Positions 30,535-38,922 are shown, counted from the first letter of the stretch. The stretch: DNA of 64,000 nucleotides from Aestuariivita sp. (GCA_026709985.1 JAPORY010000094.1:1-64000); one strand, 5' to 3'. Numbers and translations: made by a program. The notes: generated by a model from the letters alone, not told the origin.

Positions 30535-30754
30535 ATGAAGTCCTACGACAAGGTTCTAGAAAGAACACATTATGGTGCCAAAGCAAGGGCACGACAATCA
30601 ATCTTGGATTATTGGAACCGCGTTGGATTGGAAAAAGGGTCTCACTAATCTCTCAGTTTATGATGGAGCACATTTGTCGGATGGTCCAATAGTAAAGGCG
30701 GAATTGGACTTGGCATTACCATTGGGTCTACATGGAAATTATGTTGCTAGATGA
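30535..30754 (+). pseudogene. Carotenoid oxygenase C-terminal remnant
   Basis: A fragment of a carotenoid cleavage oxygenase (RPE65 family). From 30572 the frame reads WIIGTALDWKKGLTNLSV, then YDGAHLSDGPIVKAELDLAL and PLGLHGNYVAR before a stop at 30754. This is the usual C-terminal blade of the propeller, with the final iron-ligand histidine in LGLHGN. Just upstream in another frame, MKSYDKVLERTHYG fits the preceding strand, so a frameshift separates the two. The remaining 400 or so residues are absent; copy A of the inverted repeat sits where they should be. Confidence 0.75.
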
Positions 30755-31114
30755 ATTTCGAGGCACACTGGGACTGTATATTCTAAACTTCTAAACGCTT
30801 GTTGAATTTCTGTTTGCAGCCGCTTTTGTTGGTGGGAAACGCCGATTCTTGCTAACATTAAATGTTGTCACGTGAGTGTCTCTCCCTGAGCATCTGGAAC
30901 TCTTCGGATAATTGTAACTATTTCACTTAAGAGAAATTGGTGCCCGAGGGCAGGGTATCTTTTCCAATAGAATCAGTAGTTAAAAAAATTGGCATCTTGT
31001 GATGCCGGTCGCCCTACAGGTGCTTAACTTAATGCGTCAAATTCTTAACTTCAGGCCATTGGGGTGTATAAGTAGCGGAGTTTCTGACATTTCAAACTCC
31101 TTATGTTAGAAACG

Positions 31115-31185
31115 ATCCTGATATCTGAAATAATACTTGCAAGTTGGTCTATATCTGACATAAAAAACGAATTATATCAGAAAAC
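31115..31185. promoter_or_regulatory. Possible operator or promoter repeats before fic
   Basis: Three direct copies of a short word, atatctgaaa at 31121, atatctgaca at 31151 and atatcagaaa at 31174, lie in the 80 bases before the fic start and are spaced 30 and 23 bases apart. Evenly placed AT-rich direct repeats close to a start codon often bind a repressor, sometimes the gene product itself. This is inference from spacing only. Confidence 0.3.
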
Positions 31186-31202
31186 AGCGGTGAATTTGAT
31201 TT

Positions 31203-32339
31203 ATGAAGATCGAGGAGTATCAAGCCGGAGTACATGAGGATCGCTATGGGTACCAAGCATTTGTTCCCACGGCAATCTGTCATGAGTGGATCGTTACAGA
31301 CCCTCAACTTATCAACCTTCTAGGTGAGGCCGATAGAGCCATCGGTGAACTGAACGCTTTCGCTCAACTCATTCCTGAAATTGATTTCTTTATCGCCATG
31401 TACGTTGCAAAGGAGGCAACACAATCGAGCCGGATCGAAGGTACACAGACAAATATTGAAGACGCCTTCAAGGATGCAGACGATCTGAATCCAGAAGAGG
31501 TTGATGACTGGGCTGAGGTACAGAACTACATTCGCGCGATCAATTTCGCTATTGATGCTTTGGGCAAGCTGCCGCTATCGAACCGACTTCTCAGAAATAC
31601 ACATTATATACTCATGGAAGGTGTCCGGGGTGAAACGAAGAAGCCTGGTGAGTTTCGTGTCAGTCAGAACTGGATCGGAGTAAGCCTGCGGGATGCTGTG
31701 TTCGTGCCCCCGCACCATGAACGTATTCCCGATCTCATGAGCGATTTGGAAAAACTCCTTCACAATACTGATGTACACGTTCATCCGCTCATTAGGATCG
31801 CTATCGCTCACTATCAATTTGAAACAATACACCCTTTTCTCGATGGAAACGGTCGTTTGGGGCGATTGATGATTTCTTTGTTTCTGGCATCTGAGCAGTT
31901 AATGCAAAAACCCGCCCTTTACCTGTCAGACTACTTTGAACGGAACAAGACAGCATATGTCGATCATTTGATGGCCGTGCGGCAAGGCAACCATCTGGAT
32001 CAATGGCTCGTATTTTTCACTCACGGGATTGTAGAGACCGCCAGAGCATCTGCCACCGCCTTCAAGGAAATCCTGTCCCTAAAGGCACAGATTGAAGCGG
32101 AGGTCCTTCCAAGGTTCAGTTCTCGCCGACAGGACAACGTCCAACAACTGATGAGGAATCTCTACGCCCGGCCAATCGCGGATGTCCGCCAGGTCAAAGA
32201 ATGGATTGGCAGCACTACAAACACAGCATCCTCCCTGATCAATGACCTAGTAGAATATGGTGTACTTACTGAGATAACTCAGCAGCGCCGAAACAGGCTT
32301 TTCATGTTTCATCGCTACGTAGGCTTGTTCAGGCGGTAG
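31203..32339 (+). CDS. Fic family protein with N-terminal inhibitory helix and C-terminal wHTH
   Basis: A 378-residue Fic/DOC protein, an enzyme class that usually transfers AMP from ATP to a hydroxyl side chain of a target protein. The active-site motif HPFLDGNGRLGR is complete at H210-R221. An inhibitory motif of the S-x-x-x-E-G type is in SSRIEG at residues 75-80, upstream of the Fic core, so this is a class II, self-inhibited protein. A winged-helix domain follows (about 300-378, RQVKEWIGSTTNTASSLIND), suggesting DNA binding. No separate antitoxin is adjacent. It lies between the two inverted repeat copies amid decayed genes, yet its own frame is intact. Confidence 0.92.
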   Translation: MKIEEYQAGVHEDRYGYQAFVPTAICHEWIVTDPQLINLLGEADRAIGELNAFAQLIPEIDFFIAMYVAKEATQSSRIEGTQTNIEDAFKDADDLNPEEVDDWAEVQNYIRAINFAIDALGKLPLSNRLLRNTHYILMEGVRGETKKPGEFRVSQNWIGVSLRDAVFVPPHHERIPDLMSDLEKLLHNTDVHVHPLIRIAIAHYQFETIHPFLDGNGRLGRLMISLFLASEQLMQKPALYLSDYFERNKTAYVDHLMAVRQGNHLDQWLVFFTHGIVETARASATAFKEILSLKAQIEAEVLPRFSSRRQDNVQQLMRNLYARPIADVRQVKEWIGSTTNTASSLINDLVEYGVLTEITQQRRNRLFMFHRYVGLFRR

Positions 32340-33290
32340 ATCTCGTTCCATCCGTCAGGGACCGGAAGCTTAGCTTGCCTGACCTCGCCTTGCCGAAGCC
32401 TTGGCTCAGTCGACTTATTTTTTTTGCATTAGTGACAGTGGCTCGGGCAGGGACATCACTTGCTTCGCGGGAGCACATGTAAATCTCTGACCTAGAGTCG
32501 CCTTTGCGGCTGCATTTTTTGCCAGACGGCAGCGATTTGCCGCCGCAGTGTAAACCCTAGCGGACTTCAATGGCATTAAATTAACCCCGACGCGTCGTTT
32601 GGGCTGGTCCGGGTCGCTGGCGACGGGTGACAATTGGCCCGAACGCGAATATGGTCGAAGTTCGCATCCCGATGGTCGTTGCGGGCAAATCTCTCCAAAC
32701 CTCGGACGCGCAAGACCTTGGAGTATGTGCAGCGTAAGACAGGCCAACTTCAGAGGCAAAACGCCGGCGTCGCACCACACTATACCATCGCAGTGACGCC
32801 GGTATTCGACGCACCAAAAAGCCCTTGATCTCAGTTGGGAATTGCACCTGACCAAAAAACCTGACGATACATGACCAAGATTTGAGGTGAAGCGTCACCA
32901 GATTTTTGGTCAAGTGCGATCAGATTTTGCGAGCGACTAGCTGACGGAAATGAGTGGAAAGATGTCCTCCCCTAGGAGGTGTCAGGCACATAATTTTCGA
33001 AGCCCAAGTTTCGCAAATTTGGATTTTACGAACGGGTAAAGCATTGAAAAACCACTTTTTCGGATTCGTCAATACCCATTATGGCACTACATTTGTGTTT
33101 CGATAGATTTATCGGTGGTCGTCTCGGATGCTTGCTCCGCCATAGGTTTTGGCTGTAACCCCTCTCACGAGTTTCGCGATATTTGAGGCTGCGGGGTCTG
33201 ACCCAGTAACTGAACTCGAATGACCGTATCAGTATTCTAACCGATCTTTTGGCGATTTCAAGCCTCAAATCGCTTGCGTTGTCTCGGTAT
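32340..33290. other. Non-coding stretch with remnants of repeats
   Basis: About 950 bases with no gene that I can name. Frames of 100-146 codons on the minus strand overlap each other and have arginine- and cysteine-rich compositions unlike real proteins. The stretch holds a cluster of short repeats at 32849-32930, palindrome-bearing words (cctcccctaggagg at 32966-32979 and ggggtctgaccc at 33193-33204) of the kind seen in scattered REP elements, and a 12-base direct repeat tatggcactaca at 33080-33091 and 33288-33299. Confidence 0.5.
32849..32930. repeat. Cluster of short repeats, possible insertion-sequence end
   Basis: Related words recur: tgaccaaaaaacctgac at 32849, tgaccaagatttgaggtga at 32872, and tgaccaaaaatctggtga on the minus strand at 32912-32895. 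The last is a near inverted copy of the first. The element ggtgaagcgtcacc at 32887-32900 forms a hairpin. Multiple transposase-binding repeats near a terminus are known from IS21-family elements, but no transposase is readable here. Confidence 0.4.
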
Positions 33291-33395
33291 GGCACTACAA
33301 TGGGGATTCCACCGGCAAACCCGCTAAAGTATAGGGTTTTTCGCGGCGAAATTGCTAAAATTCGCGGAATCTTCGAATTTTATGCGAAAGATGGG
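33291..33395 (-). repeat. Copy B of the inverted repeat around the fic region
   Basis: Read on the minus strand, this begins cccatctttcgcata and ends ccattgtagtgcc, like copy A at 30395-30493, with tttagcgggttt in the same relative place. It is six bases longer. The pair encloses about 2.8 kb holding the carotenoid oxygenase remnant, the fic gene and the repeat-rich non-coding stretch. Confidence 0.7.
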
Positions 33396-33467
33396 GAAGG
33401 ATACGTGTGCTTTTAAGCAAGCTTAGACCAGAACGGGACAAAAAAGTGGATACTACGCAGAGGACAA

Positions 33468-33836
33468 TCACCAGAGTCTAGGGTCGTCGAAGTGAGCGAT
33501 GCAAGACGCTGGACCTTTGAGCGTTGTCAGGGGAGCAGCGGTTAGAGATTGGGCCTGCCAGCCCTCGGGCTGTTGCAACTTGTGGGGTGCGGGGAGGATG
33601 GCTTCGGTCACCGGAAGGAAGCCAACGCGCTCGTAGAAACGGGGAGCGCCATAGGTGACAGCAATGTCGACGTAGTCTTATCGTAACAGATCCAAACCGT
33701 GTCTAATCAGGGATTGTCAAATGCCGGTACCTTGTCGATCTGTTGCTACAGCCACAGGTGCAAGCATTAAGACCGTGCGGGGATCGTCATAAATGAGACG
33801 AATCAATAGGATCGCACCAGTCTGTCTATCTTGCAT
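33468..33836 (-). pseudogene. GNAT acetyltransferase pseudogene
   Basis: A minus-strand frame that reads as a GNAT N-acetyltransferase interrupted by two stop codons without any frameshift in between. Segments are MQDRQTGAILLIRLIYDDPR, TVLMLAPVAVATDRQGTGI (acetyl-CoA loop R-Q-G-x-G), then TGA, QSLIRHGLDLLR, then TAA, DYVDIAVTYGAPRFYERVGF and LPVTEAILPAPHKLQQPEGW. The ending QAQSLTAAPLTTLKGPASCI is close to its natural terminus. The N-terminal part before 33836 is cut by a stop and seems shifted in frame. Because the C-terminal two thirds are otherwise intact, inactivation appears fairly recent. Confidence 0.85.
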
Positions 33837-33876
33837 TTTCTAATGTTTGTTTGAACTCCATTTCAATCCATCTATT

Positions 33877-34005
33877 TCAAGGCTTTCGCTTTAAGATCGC
33901 ACCACCGCCGAAAAAACACTCAATATAGATATCATGCGGCGGCATGTTTTTGATGATCGACTGATACAGAATGTTTGTCGCCTTCAAACCGTACCATGCT
34001 GCCAT
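33877..34005 (-). pseudogene. D12-class DNA adenine methylase fragment
   Basis: A 42-codon minus-strand piece reading WYGLKATNILYQSIIKNMPP, then HDIYIECFFGGGAILKRKP before a stop. This matches the N-terminus of phage-type Dam enzymes, where the SAM-binding motif is normally near YIEPFLGGGAI; here EPF is ECF. The remaining 200 or more residues cannot be read. It abuts the GNAT pseudogene, and the two may be parts of one decayed mobile or phage-derived segment. Confidence 0.75.
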
Positions 34006-34309
34006 ATTCAGAACCCTACCAAAAGCATTTTTAGGGGCGGTGACGGATAAACTGCGCTATAATGTCAGCAGGGTATTAAAAAAATCGTGCGCGTCCCAAT
34101 ATGTTGGATAGTCCGTAAAAACTCGTCCTCAATCATACGGGTGAGTAGATATCATCTCTGATCCACAGTGAACATGCAGATGGCTTTCTCTGTAATCGGA
34201 TCATTCATTACGAGATTGCGCCAAGTAAAATTTTAGATTGAAAACTGACAAATTAAAAACTAATTGGCATTTGTTGGATTTCACAGAGATTTAATTGGGA
34301 GGACAAATT
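34006..34309. other. Decayed stretch upstream of the TRAP operon
   Basis: About 300 bases. The minus strand has a partly open frame (MNDPITEKAICMFTVDQR, a stop, then MIEDEFLRTIQHIG) that looks like a remnant of a protein I do not recognise. The last 100 bases are AT-rich and should contain the promoter of the TRAP operon; the ribosome site gggagga at 34297-34303 is clear. Confidence 0.4.
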
Positions 34310-35302
34310 ATGCTTCGAAACCTCATATGCGCCGTGACGCTCCTCGCATTGAGTATAGCAACACCAGCCCTTGCTGAAAAAATGCGAATATCATTACAGC
34401 TACCCCTAACAAGCCATCTGGGTGAGAATTTACTGCTGTTCGAACAAGAGGTTGAAAAACGTACTAATGGCGCAATTGATGTCGAAATCTATGACAGTGC
34501 CCAATTGTACAAGGACAAAGAAGTGCCCGCCGCTGTCGGCTCTGGTGCCATCGAAGCGGGGGTTGCATCGTTAACCCGTTACGTCGGCGATGCGCCGTCA
34601 GTAGATGTTTTCTATATGCCTTTTCTCTTCAACACCGAAGCTAAGGTGCGTGCAGCTGTGGCGGAAGGAAGTGCCATTCGCACAATACTTGAGGCAGAAA
34701 TCGCTAATACCGGCAGTAAGGTTCTCTTTTGGCAAGCCTACGGTGGTGCAATAATGTTATCCAATGGCGGTCCGATACGAACACCGTCAGATTTGGTTGG
34801 GAAGAAAGTTCGCGTATTTGGAAAAACATTGGGAGACTTTGTCACCGCAGCAGGTGGGGCTCCGACACTGATTTCTGGCTCAGAGCAGTATCTCGCTTAT
34901 CAGAGAGGCACGGTTGACGTCGGTATGACTGGAGTTTCAGGGGTAAAGTCTAGGAAACTCTGGGAGGTCATGGACACAATCACCGTGACCAATCACGCAA
35001 ACATTGAATTTGTCGTGGTGGTTAACCAAGATTGGTGGGACGGCCTATCAGCACAGTTGCAATCCAATATTCAAGAGGCGGCATCTGTTGCGCAGTCTGC
35101 GGTTCGCAATCAAATGGCGGAAATAGAGGCCAATGCCTACAAGGCTGCTGAAGAAAACGGAATGAACGTCGTCAAACTGTCAAACGAAGAACTAGAAGAA
35201 TGGAAGTCCGTCGCGCAGCCCGTTTACGATAGTTACATTGAAGCAGCAGGCGATATCGGGCGTTCTCTAATTGATGCTGCGCAAGTCGTTGCTACAAATT
35301 AG
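34310..35302 (+). CDS. TRAP transporter solute-binding protein DctP
   Basis: A 330-residue periplasmic binding protein of the DctP family. A signal peptide (MLRNLICAVTLLALSIATPA followed by LA) precedes the mature start at EKMRISLQLP. Family features include ENLLLFEQEVEKRTNGAIDV, DSAQLYKDKEVPAAVGSGAI and the block KKVRVFGKTLGDFVTAAGGA, where the arginine usually binds the ligand carboxylate. The ATG at 34310 is chosen because GGGAGGA precedes it. The genes for the two membrane parts follow, and the operon ends with an isocitrate-lyase-family enzyme, which suggests a small organic acid as substrate. Confidence 0.9.
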   Translation: MLRNLICAVTLLALSIATPALAEKMRISLQLPLTSHLGENLLLFEQEVEKRTNGAIDVEIYDSAQLYKDKEVPAAVGSGAIEAGVASLTRYVGDAPSVDVFYMPFLFNTEAKVRAAVAEGSAIRTILEAEIANTGSKVLFWQAYGGAIMLSNGGPIRTPSDLVGKKVRVFGKTLGDFVTAAGGAPTLISGSEQYLAYQRGTVDVGMTGVSGVKSRKLWEVMDTITVTNHANIEFVVVVNQDWWDGLSAQLQSNIQEAASVAQSAVRNQMAEIEANAYKAAEENGMNVVKLSNEELEEWKSVAQPVYDSYIEAAGDIGRSLIDAAQVVATN

Positions 35303-35352
35303 ATTGTCGCTCAAGTGCATATTGATCAATTGATTGACCATAAATTCAATTG

Positions 35353-35847
35353 ATGAAGTTAGTCACACTACTTTCGTACCGGGCGGCAATCGTCGCGGCA
35401 GGTCTGCTCGCGTTCACTGGAGCAATGTTAACCTACGAGGTTGTCGCCCGTTATTTCTTCATTCGTCCAACGATTTGGGCTGCTGAGTTAAGCCAACTAT
35501 CTCTCATCTGGGGATGTATGTTGGCAATGGCTTACTTGTTGCATATCAGAAGACATATCACTGTTAATGCAATCACAAACAGATTATCCCCTAACATTAA
35601 ACGCTTCTGTGTTTCATTATCATTTGGTCTCGTCGCAGTATTCAGCTCTCTAGTAACTTTATGGGGCTGGGTGATTTTTGCCGATAGTTTTGAAAGAGGA
35701 CGGACGACAGGCTCGCTTCTGAATCTGCCAACATGGGTGGCGGAACTTGCTATTCCGGTTGGCTTTTTTCTTCTTACGCTCCAAGCCATTATCGAAATCA
35801 TAAACTACCAAGAAGTGGATGCCTCCTTAGAGCCGAGGCCCGAATGA
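35353..35847 (+). CDS. TRAP transporter small membrane subunit DctQ
   Basis: A 164-residue protein with four membrane helices (YRAAIVAAGLLAFTGAMLTY, ELSQLSLIWGCMLAMAYLLH, LSFGLVAVFSSLVTLWGWVI and ELAIPVGFFLLTLQAIIEII). The phrase RRHITVNAI in the middle matches the DctQ pattern. It starts 50 bases after dctP, at ATG or at the overlapping TTG three bases earlier. Its stop overlaps the dctM start by ATGA. Confidence 0.88.
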   Translation: MKLVTLLSYRAAIVAAGLLAFTGAMLTYEVVARYFFIRPTIWAAELSQLSLIWGCMLAMAYLLHIRRHITVNAITNRLSPNIKRFCVSLSFGLVAVFSSLVTLWGWVIFADSFERGRTTGSLLNLPTWVAELAIPVGFFLLTLQAIIEIINYQEVDASLEPRPE

Positions 35848-37118
35848 CGATTCTGTCAATTCTGATTGCGCTCTTCGGCTCTTTGCTGCTCGGAATCCCC
35901 GTAGCTTTTGCGCTCGGTGGGCTCGGTCTTTTTATGTTACTCGTCGGTGGTTTCTCACCACTGATGGCACCGCAAGCAATACTGTCAACGCTTGATGGTT
36001 TCATTTTGTTGGCAGTACCGTTGTTTCTCCTGATGTCAAATGTCTTGTTGAAAGGCGGCGTTGGCCGAGATATCTTCTCAGCGGTACAAGCGTGGGTTGG
36101 TCACTGGCCCGGTGGGCTTGCTGTTGCAACAATTTTGTCTTGTGGGTTATTTGCTGCCATTTCTGGCTCATCTGTTGCGACGGCAGCAACGATCGGAACC
36201 GTCGCAATTCCAGAAATGATTAAGCGCGGTTATGACCGCCGCTTCGTATACGGATTACTAGCTGCGGGGGGAACTTTAGGGATCTTGATCCCGCCTTCCA
36301 TCCCAATGATCGTCTACGGCTTTGTTACAGAACAATCGATTATCGCCCTGTTTTTGGCTGGCGTCGGTCCTGGGTTGCTACTTGTCCTGCTTTTTGTCAC
36401 GTACTCCATGCTGCATGCAAAGTTCATCGGCAGCTTTGAGCCGGTCGCAAAACAAAGTTGGAACCAGCGAGCAAAGGCAACGCGCAAAGCTTTTCCGCCA
36501 GTTGTTTTGGCTGTCTTTGTCATTGTTGGCTTATATTCTGGTGCCTTTACGCCGACCGAGGCCGCCGCAATTGGATTCGCCGCCGCATTAGCTATAACTG
36601 TACTCTGGCTTCGCTCCTTAAGTTGGAAAGATTTTTGCGAGGCGGTTTTTGAAAGCGCGATTACAACAGTTGCAATCATATTGATTGTTGCGGGAGCCAA
36701 AGTTTTTGGCAAGGCACTCGCGCTCTATCGGATTCCACAAGATATATCAGCATTCATTGCAGCGAATATCGACGGTCCCTTAGCATTCGTTGTCTTAGTA
36801 TCGGTTATCTTGTTGCTTATGGGCTTGGTGTTTGAAGCCCTATCAATGATTTTGATCATGACTCCCGTCCTGTTACCGGCAGCAATAGGCGTTGGATTAG
36901 ATCCCATATGGTTTGGAATCTACATGGTCATCATGGTCGAATGTGCCCTGATCACACCGCCAGTGGGACTAAATCTCTACGTTATCCAGTCCGTTGCAAA
37001 AACTACCTTATCAGATGTTGCTCGAGGGGTATGGCCGTTTCTAGTCCTCATGTTACTGACGGTCTGTATCTTGTATTACGCCCCCCAAATTGCGCTTTAC
37101 ATCCCGTTCAGATGGTAG
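35844..37118 (+). CDS. TRAP transporter large permease DctM
   Basis: A 424-residue sodium-coupled permease with about 12 membrane segments, the main transport subunit. It starts MTILSILIALFGSLLLGIPV and contains GLFAAISGSSVATAATIGTV, GGTLGILIPPSIPMIVYG, FTPTEAAAIG and ALITPPVGLNLYVIQ, all family hallmarks. The ATG overlaps the dctQ stop (ATGA), so translation is coupled. A longer frame open upstream is rejected because it would lie inside dctQ. Confidence 0.94.
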   Translation: MTILSILIALFGSLLLGIPVAFALGGLGLFMLLVGGFSPLMAPQAILSTLDGFILLAVPLFLLMSNVLLKGGVGRDIFSAVQAWVGHWPGGLAVATILSCGLFAAISGSSVATAATIGTVAIPEMIKRGYDRRFVYGLLAAGGTLGILIPPSIPMIVYGFVTEQSIIALFLAGVGPGLLLVLLFVTYSMLHAKFIGSFEPVAKQSWNQRAKATRKAFPPVVLAVFVIVGLYSGAFTPTEAAAIGFAAALAITVLWLRSLSWKDFCEAVFESAITTVAIILIVAGAKVFGKALALYRIPQDISAFIAANIDGPLAFVVLVSVILLLMGLVFEALSMILIMTPVLLPAAIGVGLDPIWFGIYMVIMVECALITPPVGLNLYVIQSVAKTTLSDVARGVWPFLVLMLLTVCILYYAPQIALYIPFRW

Positions 37119-37123
37119 GTCGT

Positions 37124-38005
37124 ATGAATAGTGCTCAACAACTCCGAACTCTCCTGCAACAGGACTGTTGCCACGCAATGCCCTGTTGTTTTGATGCTCT
37201 CTCGGCAAAACTAATCGAACAGGAAGGTTTTCCTGTAACATTTTTGTCAGGGTTTGCTGCCTCCGCAAGTCGAATTGGCGCTCCCGATTTGGGATTAATG
37301 AGTTACGGTGAGGTGATTGATCAGACGAGAAATACCGCAAGCGCTATTTCAATTCCACTGATTGGCGACGGTGATACTGGTTATGGCAATGCAATGAATG
37401 TGCGACGGACAGTGCGTGGATTTGCCTTGGCAGGTGCAGCGTCAGTAATGCTTGAGGATCAACTTGCACCGAAGCGATGTGGACACACAAAAGGTAAAGA
37501 AGTCGTTGCTCGCGACGAGGCCTATGATCGTATTCGGGCTGCCGTCGATGAACGAGAGCAGTTGCGCTCCGAAGGTATGGATATATTAATTCTAGCACGC
37601 ACAGATTCTATGCAGGATTTTGGTCTCGCTGAAGCCATAACGCGCACTGAAAAGTTCGCAGAAATAGGTGCAGACATACTGTTCGTTGAAGCGGTACGGA
37701 GTGTCGGGGAAATGAAGGACATCTGTAGTAGTTTGCCTGGTCCAAAAATGGTCAATATTGTTGACGGCGGTGAGACCCCAAACTTACCAAATACGGTGTT
37801 GCATGAGATTGGCTATAGCATCGCTGCTTATCCATTATCCCTATTGGCCGCTGCAATGAAAGCAATGGTAGGAGCGTTGCAGTCTATTCGAACAGAAGAG
37901 CACGCTGTGCAAATGACCTTTGCCGAACTTCGTCAACGAATAGGATTTTGCGACTATTATCATCAGGCTAGCGCATACGCGACGTCTAACCGAGACGAAG
38001 AGTAG
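37124..38005 (+). CDS. Isocitrate lyase / PEP mutase family enzyme
   Basis: A 293-residue TIM-barrel enzyme of the isocitrate lyase/phosphoenolpyruvate mutase superfamily, which cleaves or forms C-C or C-P bonds in small carboxylic acids. FLSGFAASASRIGAPDLGL is the substrate-loop region, the metal-binding pair is D82 and D84 in IGDGDTGYG, and EDQLAPKRCGH holds the catalytic cysteine (C119). Oxaloacetate decarboxylase or 2-methylisocitrate lyase-like activity is likeliest; exact substrate unknown. It begins at or just beyond the dctM stop (ATG at 37112 or 37124), so it belongs to the TRAP operon and probably acts on the imported acid. Confidence 0.88.
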   Translation: MNSAQQLRTLLQQDCCHAMPCCFDALSAKLIEQEGFPVTFLSGFAASASRIGAPDLGLMSYGEVIDQTRNTASAISIPLIGDGDTGYGNAMNVRRTVRGFALAGAASVMLEDQLAPKRCGHTKGKEVVARDEAYDRIRAAVDEREQLRSEGMDILILARTDSMQDFGLAEAITRTEKFAEIGADILFVEAVRSVGEMKDICSSLPGPKMVNIVDGGETPNLPNTVLHEIGYSIAAYPLSLLAAAMKAMVGALQSIRTEEHAVQMTFAELRQRIGFCDYYHQASAYATSNRDEE

Positions 38006-38063
38006 AATAATTGTGTCACAACTGGAGACGACGATCTAATAGAAAACGAAAACACAAAAGAAC

Positions 38064-38922
38064 TTGATGGAAAAGGTTGAGTTTCCCGGCATGGACGCAT
38101 TGACAACACCAGATGGGGCCAAATGCGCTTGGCTTCCACAGCCGCCAGAACTTGCTTGTAATCGTATTCCCATCAGAAACGCTCTGAACATCCTGACAAC
38201 TATCCCGACTAGGTTTGTTGATATGAGTTTTTGGTCTCCCCTTTACTATGTCGGAAACCGTACGAGCGGGAATCAACCTTCCCAGACTGACAAGGCCTGA
38301 ATTCGGTTGTAATCAATCAACACAACCGAATTTTGCAACTAGGTGAATTCTTTGCCATTAAAGGCACAGAAACGGCATCCAGATGCCAATCGTTACGATC
38401 TCGCCTCACCTCTCAGGTTGCAGCGAACAAACGATACTGCGACCAACCGAAGCAACAATGTGCGAGGCAGCAAGAACTGTGTGTGTCAACTAAGACTGTC
38501 TTGACAGGCTGCATGGTGGCCGAATGGGCCACAGCAGCTGATTTGTATCTCTATGACTGACGAAGCTGGCATAATGATACGTAAACAACTGTTGGCACTC
38601 CACCAGTTATCGCTCTGCCGATGAGTTCGAGTATTTTTATATATTTGTAAAGCCTCGTGTTGTTGAGTACGACCGTAATCAATTTGATCAAGATGAGTGG
38701 GCCGCTTGCGAGTTACGCGAGGTTTGAAACTTTCAGTCGGTCCGCCGCATTGATCGGCAAGAAGCCGAATTTCTCAAGGAATTGGCCTTGCGGATCGCAA
38801 AACTGCTTTCCGCGGCGGACGGTATTATTCTTGATCCATTTGTTAGCAGTGGAACAACAGCAGTTACCGCAAAAGTGTCGGGGCGGAAATGGGTCGCAAT
38901 CGACAATAAACCCCGAAGCTAA
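38064..38922 (+). pseudogene. Beta-class DNA methyltransferase pseudogene
   Basis: Remains of a DNA-(adenine or cytosine-N4) methyltransferase of the beta class, in which the catalytic motif precedes the SAM-binding motif. Near 38160-38270 the frame reads IPIRNALNILTTIPTRFVDM, then SFWSPLYYVGNRTSGN, a mutated motif IV (SPPY to SPLY). From about 38595 a second stretch reads CWHSTSYRSADEFEYFYIFV, then KPRVVEYDRNQFDQDEWAAC, then a TGA at 38725-38727 in place of an expected Trp, followed by NFQSVRRIDRQEAEFLKELA and motif I as ILDPFVSSGTTAV (normally DPFxGSGTT), ending at 38922. The part between is not readable in one frame. Confidence 0.82.

Noticed and set aside
32415..32913. Overlapping minus-strand frames of 146 and 110 codons that might be a transposase
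   Set aside because: They overlap in different frames, are rich in Arg and Cys, and show no DDE, HTH or other transposase motif; kept only as part of a non-coding stretch.
33468..33836. TGA recoding (selenocysteine or reassigned codon) to explain the GNAT frame
   Set aside because: The same frame also has a TAA, no selenocysteine insertion hairpin was evident, and intact genes in the window use TGA as a normal stop.
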